DNA of 64,000 nucleotides, taken from Velocimicrobium porci (lineage in GTDB: Bacteria > Bacillota > Clostridia > Lachnospirales > Lachnospiraceae). The notes beneath the pieces were generated by a model. It worked only from the letters and a program-made list of their open reading frames with translations. It ran no database searches and was not told the origin of the DNA. Positions 1 through 7,781 of the stretch are shown piece by piece (within the stretch, counting starts at the first letter, position 1; each line of letters begins with the position of its first letter). Position numbers and translations under genes: made by a program. The DNA is taken from assembly GCF_009696045.1 (NCBI RefSeq), contig NZ_VUMT01000002.1, positions 124,001 through 188,000 of the forward strand, in the 5' to 3' direction.

Positions 1-882
1 ACAGATGAAGATTTTTATTCCAATCAAGATAATGATGGAAATGGTTATCCTGGAGATTATTATGGATGGAATTTCTATTCTAACAACAATCAGGTATGTG
101 AATATAGAGCTACCCAATATGGTCATGAAGACGACCATGGAACTCATGTAGCTGGTATTATAGGTGCTGATTCTGATGCTGGAAGCGGAATTGCTGGTGT
201 TGCCTCAAAATCCGTATCCAATATTAAAATTATGCCTGTAAAAGTATTAGGCGGTCCTAATGGTTCTGGCTCTACTGATTCTATTATTAAAGGCATTCAC
301 TATGCCGAACAAAATGGTGCTACTATTTGTAACTTAAGTCTTGGAATGAATCAATATGATGCAGCTCTACATCAGACAATGCACGATTCTTCGATGTTAT
401 TTGTTTGTGCTGCCGGAAATGGTATCAAGGCTACAAACTGGAGAGGTTATGATATCGGAAGATTAAACGTATATCCAGCCTGCTATAATTTGCCAAACCA
501 GATTACAGTTGGTAACTACAACACAACCGGTCAGATTGACCAAAGTTCTTGCTACAGCTCAACATTTGTTAACATAGCTGCTCCTGGAACTGATATTTAC
601 AGTACTGTCGTAGATCCAAGTCACAGTAGCCAAGGTGCATATAACTACATGACAGGTACTTCCATGGCAGCTCCAATGGTAACCGGTGTTGCAGCTATGG
701 TATCTTCCTACTATGGTAACTTAAGTGCATCCCAGATTAAACAGGCAATTTTATCTGGTGCTACAAAATCTCCAATTTTAGCAAGCAAAGTAGCAAATGG
801 TGCTAAATTAAATACATATGGTGCATTACAAGCTGCTGCTTCTTATTCTTATTATGGAATGGATGCACAAAAAGCTTCTTAA
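1..882 (+). CDS. Subtilisin-family (S8) serine protease, 5' end outside window
   Basis: Secreted-type peptidase hydrolysing peptide bonds with an Asp-His-Ser triad. The reading frame is open from base 1, so only the C-terminal 293 residues are present. The catalytic His lies in DDHGTHVAG (codon 136-138), the oxyanion Asn in CAAGNG, and the nucleophilic Ser in GTSMAAP (codon 661-663). The catalytic Asp and any signal or propeptide lie upstream of the window. The frame ends shortly after the catalytic domain, with no cell-wall anchor. It is followed by a strong hairpin, so it ends its transcript. It is about 43 kb from the lantibiotic precursors, so I do not assign it as their leader peptidase. 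Confidence 0.93.
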   Translation, partial: TDEDFYSNQDNDGNGYPGDYYGWNFYSNNNQVCEYRATQYGHEDDHGTHVAGIIGADSDAGSGIAGVASKSVSNIKIMPVKVLGGPNGSGSTDSIIKGIHYAEQNGATICNLSLGMNQYDAALHQTMHDSSMLFVCAAGNGIKATNWRGYDIGRLNVYPACYNLPNQITVGNYNTTGQIDQSSCYSSTFVNIAAPGTDIYSTVVDPSHSSQGAYNYMTGTSMAAPMVTGVAAMVSSYYGNLSASQIKQAILSGATKSPILASKVANGAKLNTYGALQAAASYSYYGMDAQKAS

Positions 883-952
883 TGCCTAAAATTTTTATGT
901 AATAAACTAATTACTATTTAACCAATTGTGTATAAATACTACTTGCAAGCAC

Positions 953-986
953 CCGCTCACTCTTTATTTTAGAGTGAGCGGTCTTT
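953..986. terminator. Bidirectional rho-independent terminator
   Basis: Perfect 11-bp stem (953-963 with 971-981, CCGCTCACTCT arm) with a 7-nt loop, followed by TCTTTT on the plus strand. On the minus strand the loop side is also T/A rich. It separates the convergent protease gene and the DUF3793 gene. Confidence 0.85.
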
Positions 987-1621
987 TATTTCCATTCCTT
1001 TTTGTTTTCTAGTATCTGGCGTAACGTAATCCCATCTTTCAATAACTTCCAAAGCAATATTCTTCCTTCATTATAGTAATGAAACAATTTATCTTGATGA
1101 AATTCCTTATTATACACCTTCCAGTATCCAGATAGCAGATAATTTTTCCCTTTATTTTCCATAAACCCTTTAACATCATCCAATGGATACCCTAAAAAAA
1201 CACCTACTTCATGCGGAAATTCTATATTTTTTGTCTGATACAGCATGTACTTTCTTTTGAGATACGCAATCATTCCTTCCAATGACTTGCTTAGATATCC
1301 ATTTTGTTTTAAAAAATATCGAATCTGTGAAGAGAAAAGATATTCCTGCAATTCTTCTCTGCGATATAAAAAGACCATTATTTTTTTCTTTCTCATTTCT
1401 AATTTTTCCATCTCTATATCCGTCTTCCAAAATATCTTTTTCACATCTTCCCAATCAGTATTATCAATAATTAAAAGATTAGCAGGCTTAATATCCAATA
1501 AAACCGGTGCACACTGATATGCAATCTGTTGCTCCAACGCCAAATTCTTTGAATATCCTGTTAATTTTTCTTCCTTTTGAATGATATAACTTCCCTTCTC
1601 TTTCTTTATTACTTTTAGCAT
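986..1621 (-). CDS. DUF3793 family protein (distal copy)
   Basis: A 211-residue cytoplasmic protein of unknown function, assigned to DUF3793 by its two signatures: the CAPVLLDIKPANLL segment near residue 37 and FPHEVGVFLGYPLDDVKGF near residue 136, followed by KNYLLSGYWKVY. A paralogue with the same signatures heads this operon at 6439-7041, so the operon starts and ends with a member of the same family. No catalytic residues are assignable; the conserved Cys and His could bind a metal, but that is inference. It is last in the operon, downstream of the ABC exporter genes, and ends at the bidirectional terminator. Confidence 0.8.
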   Translation of the reverse strand: MLKVIKKEKGSYIIQKEEKLTGYSKNLALEQQIAYQCAPVLLDIKPANLLIIDNTDWEDVKKIFWKTDIEMEKLEMRKKKIMVFLYRREELQEYLFSSQIRYFLKQNGYLSKSLEGMIAYLKRKYMLYQTKNIEFPHEVGVFLGYPLDDVKGFMENKGKNYLLSGYWKVYNKEFHQDKLFHYYNEGRILLWKLLKDGITLRQILENKKEWK

Positions 1622-1654
1622 ATCACCCTATTATCCATTTCATTCAAATATCAT

Positions 1655-3319
1655 TTAAACAGTTTCTTCCATATGAATCGTTGTATCAGTAATATTCATT
1701 GTAGACCGTCTATGTGACACTAATACTATTGTCTTAGACTGCTGTTCCTTCTTTAAAGTTTTTAAAATCACCGCTTCATTTAGACTGTCCAGATTACTCG
1801 TCGGCTCATCTAAGAAAATATAGTCTGAATCTTTTAAGAATGCCCGTGCAATTCCAATCCTCTGTTTTTCCCCGCCTGAAACCGAGCTTCCAAGCTCACT
1901 GACAATTGTCTTATAACCTTGAGGCAATGCTTCAATAAAATCATGAATCGAGGCTTTCTTCGCGGCACTTATAACTTCTTCCATAGTTGCATCTTCCTTT
2001 GCAATCTTTAGATTATTTTCAATCGTATCGTGGAACAAAAAAGTTTCCTGTTCTACATATGCAATATGAGCTCTAAGAGATTTTGTGTTTATCTTGTTTA
2101 TGTTTGTATCCCTATAGCAGATTTCCCCTTCTGTCGTCTCAAAAAATCTCATCAATAATTTTAAAAATGTAGATTTTCCACAACCACTTTTTCCATGAAT
2201 TCCAATTATAGTTCCGTGTTTTAAATGTACATTTAATCCTGATAAAATCTGAGTCGATTTTCCTTTGTTATAATAAAATGTAAGATTGTTGCATTGAATA
2301 TCCCCTGCCACAAATTCATTTCCATCATCAACTTCTTTTGTTACAGCCTCTTCCTCTAATAAATTTAACACACGATTTCCACTAGCTAATGTTTGATGCA
2401 GATTATTAGAAAGACTCGACAATGCCGCCACAGGACCAAATGAACTCATAATAGCAATAACGGTCAAAAGACTCTCTGAAAAATCAATCTTTCCTTGCTG
2501 TTCCAATATAGCAGCTACAATAATCATAAAAACTCCGGTTCCAATAATTGAAATATCTGTCATTACTCTTTGCCAGCTCTCCAATCGTTTCAATTGTGAC
2601 TGAGCGGCTTTCAAATCTTCTGTTTTTTGATTCATTTTATTTTTTCTTTGCTCTATCTGGGCATATTGATTAATCTCTCGGATTCCTCTCAAATTGTCCA
2701 ATACAGTAGAATTTAATTCACCGAACTTTTCCCGATATCTTTGTCCTAATTTTGCTCCCAGTTTTCCATTAAACATAGGTATCAATATACCTACCAAAAA
2801 ATATCCCAAAAAGGCAACTAGACCAAGAAAAATGTGTCTTTTTCCAATAAACCATACCATAAAACCAGATGTAAGAACCGCAATACAGATTGGCGAAATC
2901 GTATGTGCATAGAAAACCTCCAATAATTCGATATCTGTTGTTATAATCGCAATCAGATTTCCTTTTTCTCTTCCATCTAATTTTGCAGGCGCAAGTATCC
3001 TCAGCTTTTGAAATACCATATGGCGAATTCTTGCTAAAAGCCGAAATGCAATATAATGATTACATGCCTGTTCACTATATCGTAAAATTCCACGAAACAC
3101 TGCCAAACTAATAAGAACAATTGTAATATATTTCATTGCCATTCCTGAGAATAATCCCAGAACTGATAAAATTCCATAACCACCTAATACTGTAATAAAT
3201 GTTGCACATAGATGTCCGGCAGTTCCCATTATAATTGCCACTGTCATCGGAAGAAGCAATGGTTTAATCAACCCAATCAGACCATACATTACCTGCCAGC
3301 CATTTCTTTTTTTATTCAT
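1655..3319 (-). CDS. ABC exporter half-transporter, CydC-like (TMD-NBD fusion)
   Basis: About 554 residues: an N-terminal six-helix type I exporter membrane domain (to about residue 310) fused to an ATPase with Walker A GKSGCGKST, signature SGGEKQ, Walker B FLDEPTSNLD and switch His in VSHR. I place the start at the ATG at 3319: a GGAGGAAG Shine-Dalgarno sits 4-10 bases before it, and the in-frame ATG at 3334 overlaps that element. The gene overlaps the stop of its partner by 8 bases (ATGAATAA), indicating translational coupling and a heterodimer. CydDC exports thiols and binds haem in enterobacteria; substrate here is unknown. Confidence 0.87.
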   Translation of the reverse strand: MNKKRNGWQVMYGLIGLIKPLLLPMTVAIIMGTAGHLCATFITVLGGYGILSVLGLFSGMAMKYITIVLISLAVFRGILRYSEQACNHYIAFRLLARIRHMVFQKLRILAPAKLDGREKGNLIAIITTDIELLEVFYAHTISPICIAVLTSGFMVWFIGKRHIFLGLVAFLGYFLVGILIPMFNGKLGAKLGQRYREKFGELNSTVLDNLRGIREINQYAQIEQRKNKMNQKTEDLKAAQSQLKRLESWQRVMTDISIIGTGVFMIIVAAILEQQGKIDFSESLLTVIAIMSSFGPVAALSSLSNNLHQTLASGNRVLNLLEEEAVTKEVDDGNEFVAGDIQCNNLTFYYNKGKSTQILSGLNVHLKHGTIIGIHGKSGCGKSTFLKLLMRFFETTEGEICYRDTNINKINTKSLRAHIAYVEQETFLFHDTIENNLKIAKEDATMEEVISAAKKASIHDFIEALPQGYKTIVSELGSSVSGGEKQRIGIARAFLKDSDYIFLDEPTSNLDSLNEAVILKTLKKEQQSKTIVLVSHRRSTMNITDTTIHMEETV

Positions 3320-5117
3320 AAACGCTTCCTCCATTCTGGTCGATTACTTGATTTTTACGAATTACACGATAATCCTCCAGCTCGCTTTGCTGTTCATACA
3401 GTTTCTTATATATCCCTTCCTCTTTTATTAACTCATTCTCAATTCCAGTTTGTACAATTTTTCCCTTTTCCATAACATATATCTTATCTGCCGACTTAGC
3501 GTTAAAAAGACGATGAGTAATTAATATTACTGTTTTTTTCTTTGCTAAACCGATGATAATCTCCATAATAAGATTTTCACTTTCGACATCAATATTAGAA
3601 GTCGCCTCATCAAATATATATATATCACTGTCGTGAAGCAAAGCTATTGCTAATGATAACCTTTGTCTTTGTCCTCCTGAAAGATTTGCTCCATTTTCTT
3701 TAAGAAGCATATCCAAGCCACCATGCTTCTTAATAAAAGAATACAATTGTACCTGCTTTAATATTTCCTCCATTTGTTCATCAGATGCCTCTTGATTTCC
3801 CATTTTAAGATTTTCTCTTACCGACCCTTGAAAGAGATAATTAATATGGTTTACCCGCGTAATCAGCTTATTTTTTGTCTGCATGGAAAGTTCCGTTATA
3901 GGAATACCACCCAGTGTAACCTTACCTTTGTCCGCACTATACTCTCCTGTTAATAAAGATGCAACTGTACTTTTTCCACATCCGGATTCACCAACAATTG
4001 CTATAAAATTATTTTCTGGTATCTTCATAGATACCTTTTTTAATATTTGTTTTTTTTCTCTCTTTTGTTCCTCTTTTTCTTTTGAAAATGGATAAGCAAA
4101 ATCAACATTTTGTATCAATATATCTTTTCCGGTCAACGCATCCGCTTCCACTCTACCATTCTTTGCTTCCTCTTCATCTAAAAATGCAAAAATTCTATCT
4201 GCAGCAGCATTTCCATTCATCGCAATGTGAAAAAAAGAACCAAGCAAACGGAGCGGAAGGAAAAATTCTGCTGATACCATAATGATAAAAAAGCAATGTT
4301 CGATAGAAAGTAAATTTTGTTGAAATAACTTTAAACTAAGGATAATTCCAATCGCACTTCCTCCATATGCAATTAAATCCATGATACTAATTGAATTTAA
4401 CTGCATAATCAAAACACGCATTGTTACCTTTCTGAACCGCTCTGCTTCTTTATCCATTTTTTTTGCATATCTCTCATCTGCGTTATATATTTTCAACGTC
4501 GTCAATCCTTGTAAACTTTCCAAAAAGCTGTCACCAAGTTCTGTATACGTGCCCCAATATTTTTTTAACAGTTTTTTAGCAAACTTTTGTACTGCAACTA
4601 TGGAAATTGGAATAAATGGCACGCAGAGAAGTAATATCCCTGCTACTTTTATACTCATAGTTCCTACAACAAAAAACAATGTCAGAGGTGCAAGTATACT
4701 GTAAAAAAACTGTGGTATATAATTTCCAAAATAAATTTCTAATTGTTCCACTCCCTCTGTACTAATCTGGACAATTTCAGAAGTAGATTTATTCTCACTA
4801 TAACGTGTTCCAATTCGAATCATCTTGTTAAAAATTAGCGTTCTTATCTTTTCTTTTACCATTAGCGATGACAAATTTGACAATTGCCCGCTGATATGAG
4901 TACAAATACCTCTTATACATAAAATTACCATAACAAGCAATACATACGAGTATAATTCCTCACTTGTTATGGTTTTTTTATACATACTTCCTATTATTCC
5001 TGCCGTTCTATATAAAAATACGATATTCGCCAAAAGACTAATCCACTGACAGACTACCATTCCTGCGGTATAGCCCCGGGTTTCTTTTAATGTGCCCAAC
5101 AGCCTCTTATGAAACAT
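3312..5117 (-). CDS. ABC exporter half-transporter, CydD-like (TMD-NBD fusion)
   Basis: A 601-residue exporter subunit with an N-terminal transmembrane domain and C-terminal ATPase: Walker A GESGCGKST, signature LSGGQRQR, Walker B IFDEATSNID, switch His in THRL. It is coupled by an 8-bp overlap to the second half-transporter, so the pair probably works as a heterodimer. The neighbours flavodoxin, DUF454 and DUF2325, and a DtxR-like palindrome at the operon promoter, suggest a role linked to iron, haem or redox thiol handling; this is inference from context only. Generic lipid or drug exporter remains an alternative. Confidence 0.87.
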   Translation of the reverse strand: MFHKRLLGTLKETRGYTAGMVVCQWISLLANIVFLYRTAGIIGSMYKKTITSEELYSYVLLVMVILCIRGICTHISGQLSNLSSLMVKEKIRTLIFNKMIRIGTRYSENKSTSEIVQISTEGVEQLEIYFGNYIPQFFYSILAPLTLFFVVGTMSIKVAGILLLCVPFIPISIVAVQKFAKKLLKKYWGTYTELGDSFLESLQGLTTLKIYNADERYAKKMDKEAERFRKVTMRVLIMQLNSISIMDLIAYGGSAIGIILSLKLFQQNLLSIEHCFFIIMVSAEFFLPLRLLGSFFHIAMNGNAAADRIFAFLDEEEAKNGRVEADALTGKDILIQNVDFAYPFSKEKEEQKREKKQILKKVSMKIPENNFIAIVGESGCGKSTVASLLTGEYSADKGKVTLGGIPITELSMQTKNKLITRVNHINYLFQGSVRENLKMGNQEASDEQMEEILKQVQLYSFIKKHGGLDMLLKENGANLSGGQRQRLSLAIALLHDSDIYIFDEATSNIDVESENLIMEIIIGLAKKKTVILITHRLFNAKSADKIYVMEKGKIVQTGIENELIKEEGIYKKLYEQQSELEDYRVIRKNQVIDQNGGSVYE

Positions 5118-5153
5118 AAATTTTTCCTCTCTTCCTTTTTTATCGCTCCACTC

Positions 5154-5582
5154 CTATGTCATAATCTTCTCTGTCTTTTTATTTTCTATTGAGCTAATTT
5201 CTTTTTCAGAAGGCTTTACTGTCTTAATTCGGAATGAAATATAAATATAATGAGCTACCGCGATTACTATAATCAATGCTTTCGCATACCAAACTGGTGA
5301 AAAAATAAAACCTATTCCAAGCAAAACAGTAATCATACTTAATGCAGAACATTTTTCTTTCTTTGTCATTGCCTTTGTCTGAACAAAACTCTCAATATAT
5401 TTTTTATATAATCTGGTTGATAAAAACCACCTATGAAAATACTCTGAACCTCTTGCAAATAAAATAGCGGCTAACAATAAAAACGGTGTTGTTGGTAAAA
5501 TAGGAAGAACAATTCCTATTACTCCCAGCAAAACGCAAAGGAACGCTGCTATAATACATAAAAAACGAACTATTTTCTGCAT
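5154..5582 (-). CDS. DUF454 (YbaN-like) inner-membrane protein
   Basis: A 142-residue protein with the DUF454 signature LGVIGIVLPILPTTPFLLLA followed by FARGSEYFHRWFL. Two hydrophobic stretches lie near residues 7-42 and 83-112, giving probably four short membrane segments. Function unknown; family members often sit beside iron or haem genes. Start ATG at 5582 is preceded by GGAGGAAAA. It overlaps the end of the DUF2325 gene by 13 bases, so the two are translationally coupled in the exporter operon. Confidence 0.85.
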   Translation of the reverse strand: MQKIVRFLCIIAAFLCVLLGVIGIVLPILPTTPFLLLAAILFARGSEYFHRWFLSTRLYKKYIESFVQTKAMTKKEKCSALSMITVLLGIGFIFSPVWYAKALIIVIAVAHYIYISFRIKTVKPSEKEISSIENKKTEKIMT

Positions 5583-5854
5583 TTTTCCTCCAAAATTTCA
5601 ATTAATGCACTTCCACTACTGCTGTGACAGCGAACAACTTCTACATGATTCCGTTCTGCTTCTGTTAATGCACAACGAACCATTTTATGAGATACTGTAT
5701 TCGTAAATAATACAAATAAATCCGGACAGCCAAGCTGTTCTTTTAAGTTTCCAGACATTTGAGTAAATATTTTTGCTTTACAAGAATATTCCTTACATAT
5801 TTTTTTATATCTACAGACCATTCGGTCATGCCCTCCGATAATTACAATACTCAT
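5570..5854 (-). CDS. DUF2325 family protein
   Basis: A small 94-residue protein starting MSIVIIGGHDRM, with the Rossmann-like opening and the later FVLFTNTVSHKMVR and CHSSSGSALIEIL segments typical of DUF2325. I choose the ATG at 5854, eight bases after GAGGAGG; an upstream TTG at 5860 is also in frame but less well placed. Biochemical function is not established; conserved Cys and His are compatible with metal or redox sensing. Encoded between the flavodoxin and DUF454 genes. Confidence 0.8.
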   Translation of the reverse strand: MSIVIIGGHDRMVCRYKKICKEYSCKAKIFTQMSGNLKEQLGCPDLFVLFTNTVSHKMVRCALTEAERNHVEVVRCHSSSGSALIEILEEKCRK

Positions 5855-5876
5855 ATACAAGTCCTCCTCTTATTAT

Positions 5877-5940
5877 GAACTGTTACAAAATCAATTTTAT
5901 CCTTCTTATCTGTTATGTAGCATTGATTTCGTAACAGTTC
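5877..5940. repeat. Long intercistronic inverted repeat
   Basis: Arms 5877-5894 and 5923-5940 pair over 10 bp, one mismatch and 7 bp, enclosing a 28-nt loop. It lies between the flavodoxin stop and the DUF2325 start. On the minus (operon) strand no T-run follows, so RNA processing or stability is likelier than termination; on the plus strand a T-rich tract follows. Confidence 0.7.
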
Positions 5941-5955
5941 TTTCTTCTTTTTATA

Positions 5956-6384
5956 TTACTGTGCTAATTGCTTTCCTAACATTCTGCACTGTACCTTTGC
6001 ATCTTCATCAGGAGCTTCCATTGCTATTACACCTTCACCCCCTACGATTTCTGCACCGGCTTCTTTCATACGTTCTTCCCAATCTCTCATCCACTGCCCA
6101 TCACCCCATCCATAGGAGCCAAATAAACCTATTTTTTTCCCGGAAACAATAGACTCGATTGAAGAAACAAATGGCTCTGCTTCTCCTTCTTCTAACACTT
6201 CTGCTCCCATTGCAGGACATCCCATTGCAAAAACAGAAGATTTTTCTATCTCTTCTTTTGAAGCGGAAGCAAATTCAACTAATCTCGCTTTCTTCCCATT
6301 TTCTTCAATCCCCGCTGCAATTTCGTTTGCCATTTCTTCCGTATTACCTGTTCCTGACCAATATACAATCATAATTTCTCTCAT
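5956..6384 (-). CDS. Flavodoxin
   Basis: A 142-residue FMN electron carrier. The phosphate-binding loop is WSGTGNTEEM at residues 9-18, and the FMN-shielding loops are FAMGCPAMGAEVLEE and FGSYGWGDGQWM. Length matches short-chain flavodoxins. It can replace ferredoxin when iron is scarce, which fits the DtxR-like palindrome at the operon promoter. Second gene of the operon, after the proximal DUF3793 gene. Flavodoxin next to DUF3793 is a recurring Clostridia arrangement. Confidence 0.92.
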   Translation of the reverse strand: MREIMIVYWSGTGNTEEMANEIAAGIEENGKKARLVEFASASKEEIEKSSVFAMGCPAMGAEVLEEGEAEPFVSSIESIVSGKKIGLFGSYGWGDGQWMRDWEERMKEAGAEIVGGEGVIAMEAPDEDAKVQCRMLGKQLAQ

Positions 6385-6438
6385 TGTTTTACCCCATCTT
6401 CCTTTCTTTCTATTTTTATTTGATAGATAACTTCTTAT

Positions 6439-7041
6439 TTAACTCGCAATAAGCTTTGTTTCACTTTCGTCATGACGATTGGATGAATAAAAAGATAAAA
6501 TCCACTCTATTTTTACACCACTTTGAACTAAATATTTAATATGCCGTTTTGCATAATCATAATAAGAAAAAATTTGCTTTGCCTGTTCCACATTGTAATA
6601 AACCTTCCAGTACCCGCATAATAGAAAATTCTTTCCGCTATTTTCTATAAATCCTATAACATCCCTTAACGGATATCCTAAAAAAACACCTATCTCATGT
6701 GGAAATTCCATCCTGTTCTTACGATTGATATGAAAACGATACGATAATTGGTTTAATTGTTCTCTCGTTCCTGCTTTCTCATATCCAAGCCCCTCTAAAA
6801 AAGATGCTATCCTTTTTTGGTTCAAATAAGACTCTAATTCCTCTTTCCGATATACTAAATAAGTAATCTTATCTTCATTTCTGCTTAAACATTTAACGGA
6901 TATTGCTCCAAAACAAAATAAGCGATAAAGTTTCTTTTCATTTTCAATATCTGTTATTAATATATTAGACATCTTAATTCCTAATAAAACAGGTGCACAT
7001 TGGTTTGCAATTTGCATATCAAAATCAGTTTTCTGTGACAT
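6439..7041 (-). CDS. DUF3793 family protein (promoter-proximal copy)
   Basis: A 200-residue paralogue of the protein at 986-1621, sharing NQCAPVLLGIKMSNILI near residue 13 and FPHEIGVFLGYPLRDVIGF near residue 117, then KNFLLCGYWKVY. First gene of the operon; the ATG at 7041 follows GGAAAGGATGAAATT. Function unknown. Position behind a promoter with a metal-regulator-like palindrome and directly upstream of flavodoxin suggests a role in iron or redox adaptation, by inference. Confidence 0.82.
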   Translation of the reverse strand: MSQKTDFDMQIANQCAPVLLGIKMSNILITDIENEKKLYRLFCFGAISVKCLSRNEDKITYLVYRKEELESYLNQKRIASFLEGLGYEKAGTREQLNQLSYRFHINRKNRMEFPHEIGVFLGYPLRDVIGFIENSGKNFLLCGYWKVYYNVEQAKQIFSYYDYAKRHIKYLVQSGVKIEWILSFYSSNRHDESETKLIAS

Positions 7042-7057
7042 AATTTCATCCTTTCCT

Positions 7058-7077
7058 TAGTTAGCATCAACTAACTA
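7058..7077 (-). promoter_or_regulatory. DtxR/IdeR-like palindromic operator
   Basis: TAGTTAG-N6-CTAACTA, a perfect 7-bp inverted repeat with a 6-bp spacer, resembling the TTAGGTTAG-type half-sites bound by DtxR/IdeR iron regulators. It covers the predicted transcription start of the promoter at 7083-7111, where a repressor would block initiation. The regulator itself is not in the window. Confidence 0.5.
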
Positions 7078-7082
7078 CAATT

Positions 7083-7111
7083 AGAATACACTAATTTTTT
7101 ATAATAATCAA
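7083..7111 (-). promoter_or_regulatory. Promoter of the DUF3793-flavodoxin-ABC operon
   Basis: Minus-strand -35 TTGATT (7106-7111) and -10 TATTCT (7083-7088) separated by 17 bases, about 40 bases before the ATG at 7041. Confidence 0.65.
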
Positions 7112-7169
7112 GTGTATTGTTTGATAAAATATTTCAATAATAAGTTCCAAAACAGTCATTTCCAAATAT

Positions 7170-7198
7170 TTGCTTTTCTTTTCAAACTATGCTATACT
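7170..7198 (+). promoter_or_regulatory. Promoter of candidate small RNA
   Basis: -35 TTGCTT (7170-7175) and -10 TATACT (7193-7198) with a 17-base spacer, divergent from the DUF3793 operon promoter. The next plus-strand element is a terminator-like structure only 40 bases downstream. Confidence 0.5.
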
Positions 7199-7204
7199 AT
7201 ATCT

Positions 7205-7296
7205 AACAAAATTTAATCAGAATAAAAGAACCGTCTTAAAGAAGGGCTTTTGGTATTACGCTTGACAGCGTTGTATGAAGAGTCCTTCTTTTTTTA
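7205..7296 (+). ncRNA. Candidate small structured RNA or attenuated leader
   Basis: From the predicted start near 7205 the transcript would be about 90 nt. It contains an outer stem AAAGAAGG (7238-7245) with CCTTCTTT (7284-7291), an inner ACGCT-TGAC-AGCGT hairpin, and a run of T ending at 7296. No credible start codon or protein lies inside. It could be a free small RNA or an attenuated leader for the degraded gene downstream. No Rfam family is recognised. Confidence 0.35.
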
Positions 7297-7482
7297 TAAG
7301 ATTGGTATACAATTGAATTACTATGTAAAAATTCAAGATGTAACAAATATGGTTCATAGCATCTGTTACAAAAAACTATTCTGCATTTTATTTTGCACTG
7401 CTTCCATAAGCGAAATAAGTATTGGTAAAATAATTTTGCCAAGCAGTGAGAGGCAGGAAAAAACTAACAAAAGCAAGGTTGA

Positions 7483-7680
7483 AAGAAAGAAAAAAGAAAG
7501 GAAAATATAGTTGATACGATTACCGTAGACCTTGATGGTATGAAAACCGGTACGGTCCTGACTGTTAAGGATATTCCAGAACTTATGAGCAATAAAATCG
7601 AATTGCAAGTAGATACCGATGAGATTGTACTGCGTATAAATGACAGAACAAATCATACATCAATAACATCCGAAGAATAA
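7483..7680 (+). pseudogene. C-terminal remnant of a ribosomal protein L25/Ctc-like gene
   Basis: Frame 1 reads about 65 codons between the stop at 7480-7482 and TAA at 7678-7680 with no start codon before the Met at 7540. It contains VDTITVDLDGMKTG and TVLTVKDIP, then IELQVDTDEIVLRI, matching the order of the C-terminal beta domain of L25/TL5/CTC proteins (V-DV-GLK-GD-I-VKDL, then DP--VV). The RNA-binding N-terminal half is absent, so I call it a decayed remnant. A short intact unknown protein is the alternative. Confidence 0.5.
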
Positions 7681-7714
7681 ACAATTTAAAAATAGAATCC
7701 GTTAAATACAAAAT

Positions 7715-7759
7715 CCTAGGGACAACTTCCAAAAAAAGTTGCCCCTAGGAACATTTTTA
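7715..7759. terminator. Bidirectional terminator
   Basis: A 14-bp stem with one mismatch, CCTAGGGACAACTT (7715-7728) with AAGTTGCCCCTAGG (7736-7749), followed by AACATTTTTA. It lies between the L25 remnant and the convergent deoB stop. Confidence 0.75.
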
Positions 7760-7781
7760 TAGCTTGTAACAAAATTATTTA

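Noticed and set aside
1-882. Subtilase as the LanP leader peptidase of the nisin-like cluster
   Set aside because: It is 43 kb from the precursors, on the far side of housekeeping genes, and nothing in the sequence links it to the cluster.
7250-7656. Overlapping reading frames on both strands in 7250-7656
   Set aside because: They overlap the candidate small RNA and the L25 remnant, have low-complexity composition and no ribosome sites.
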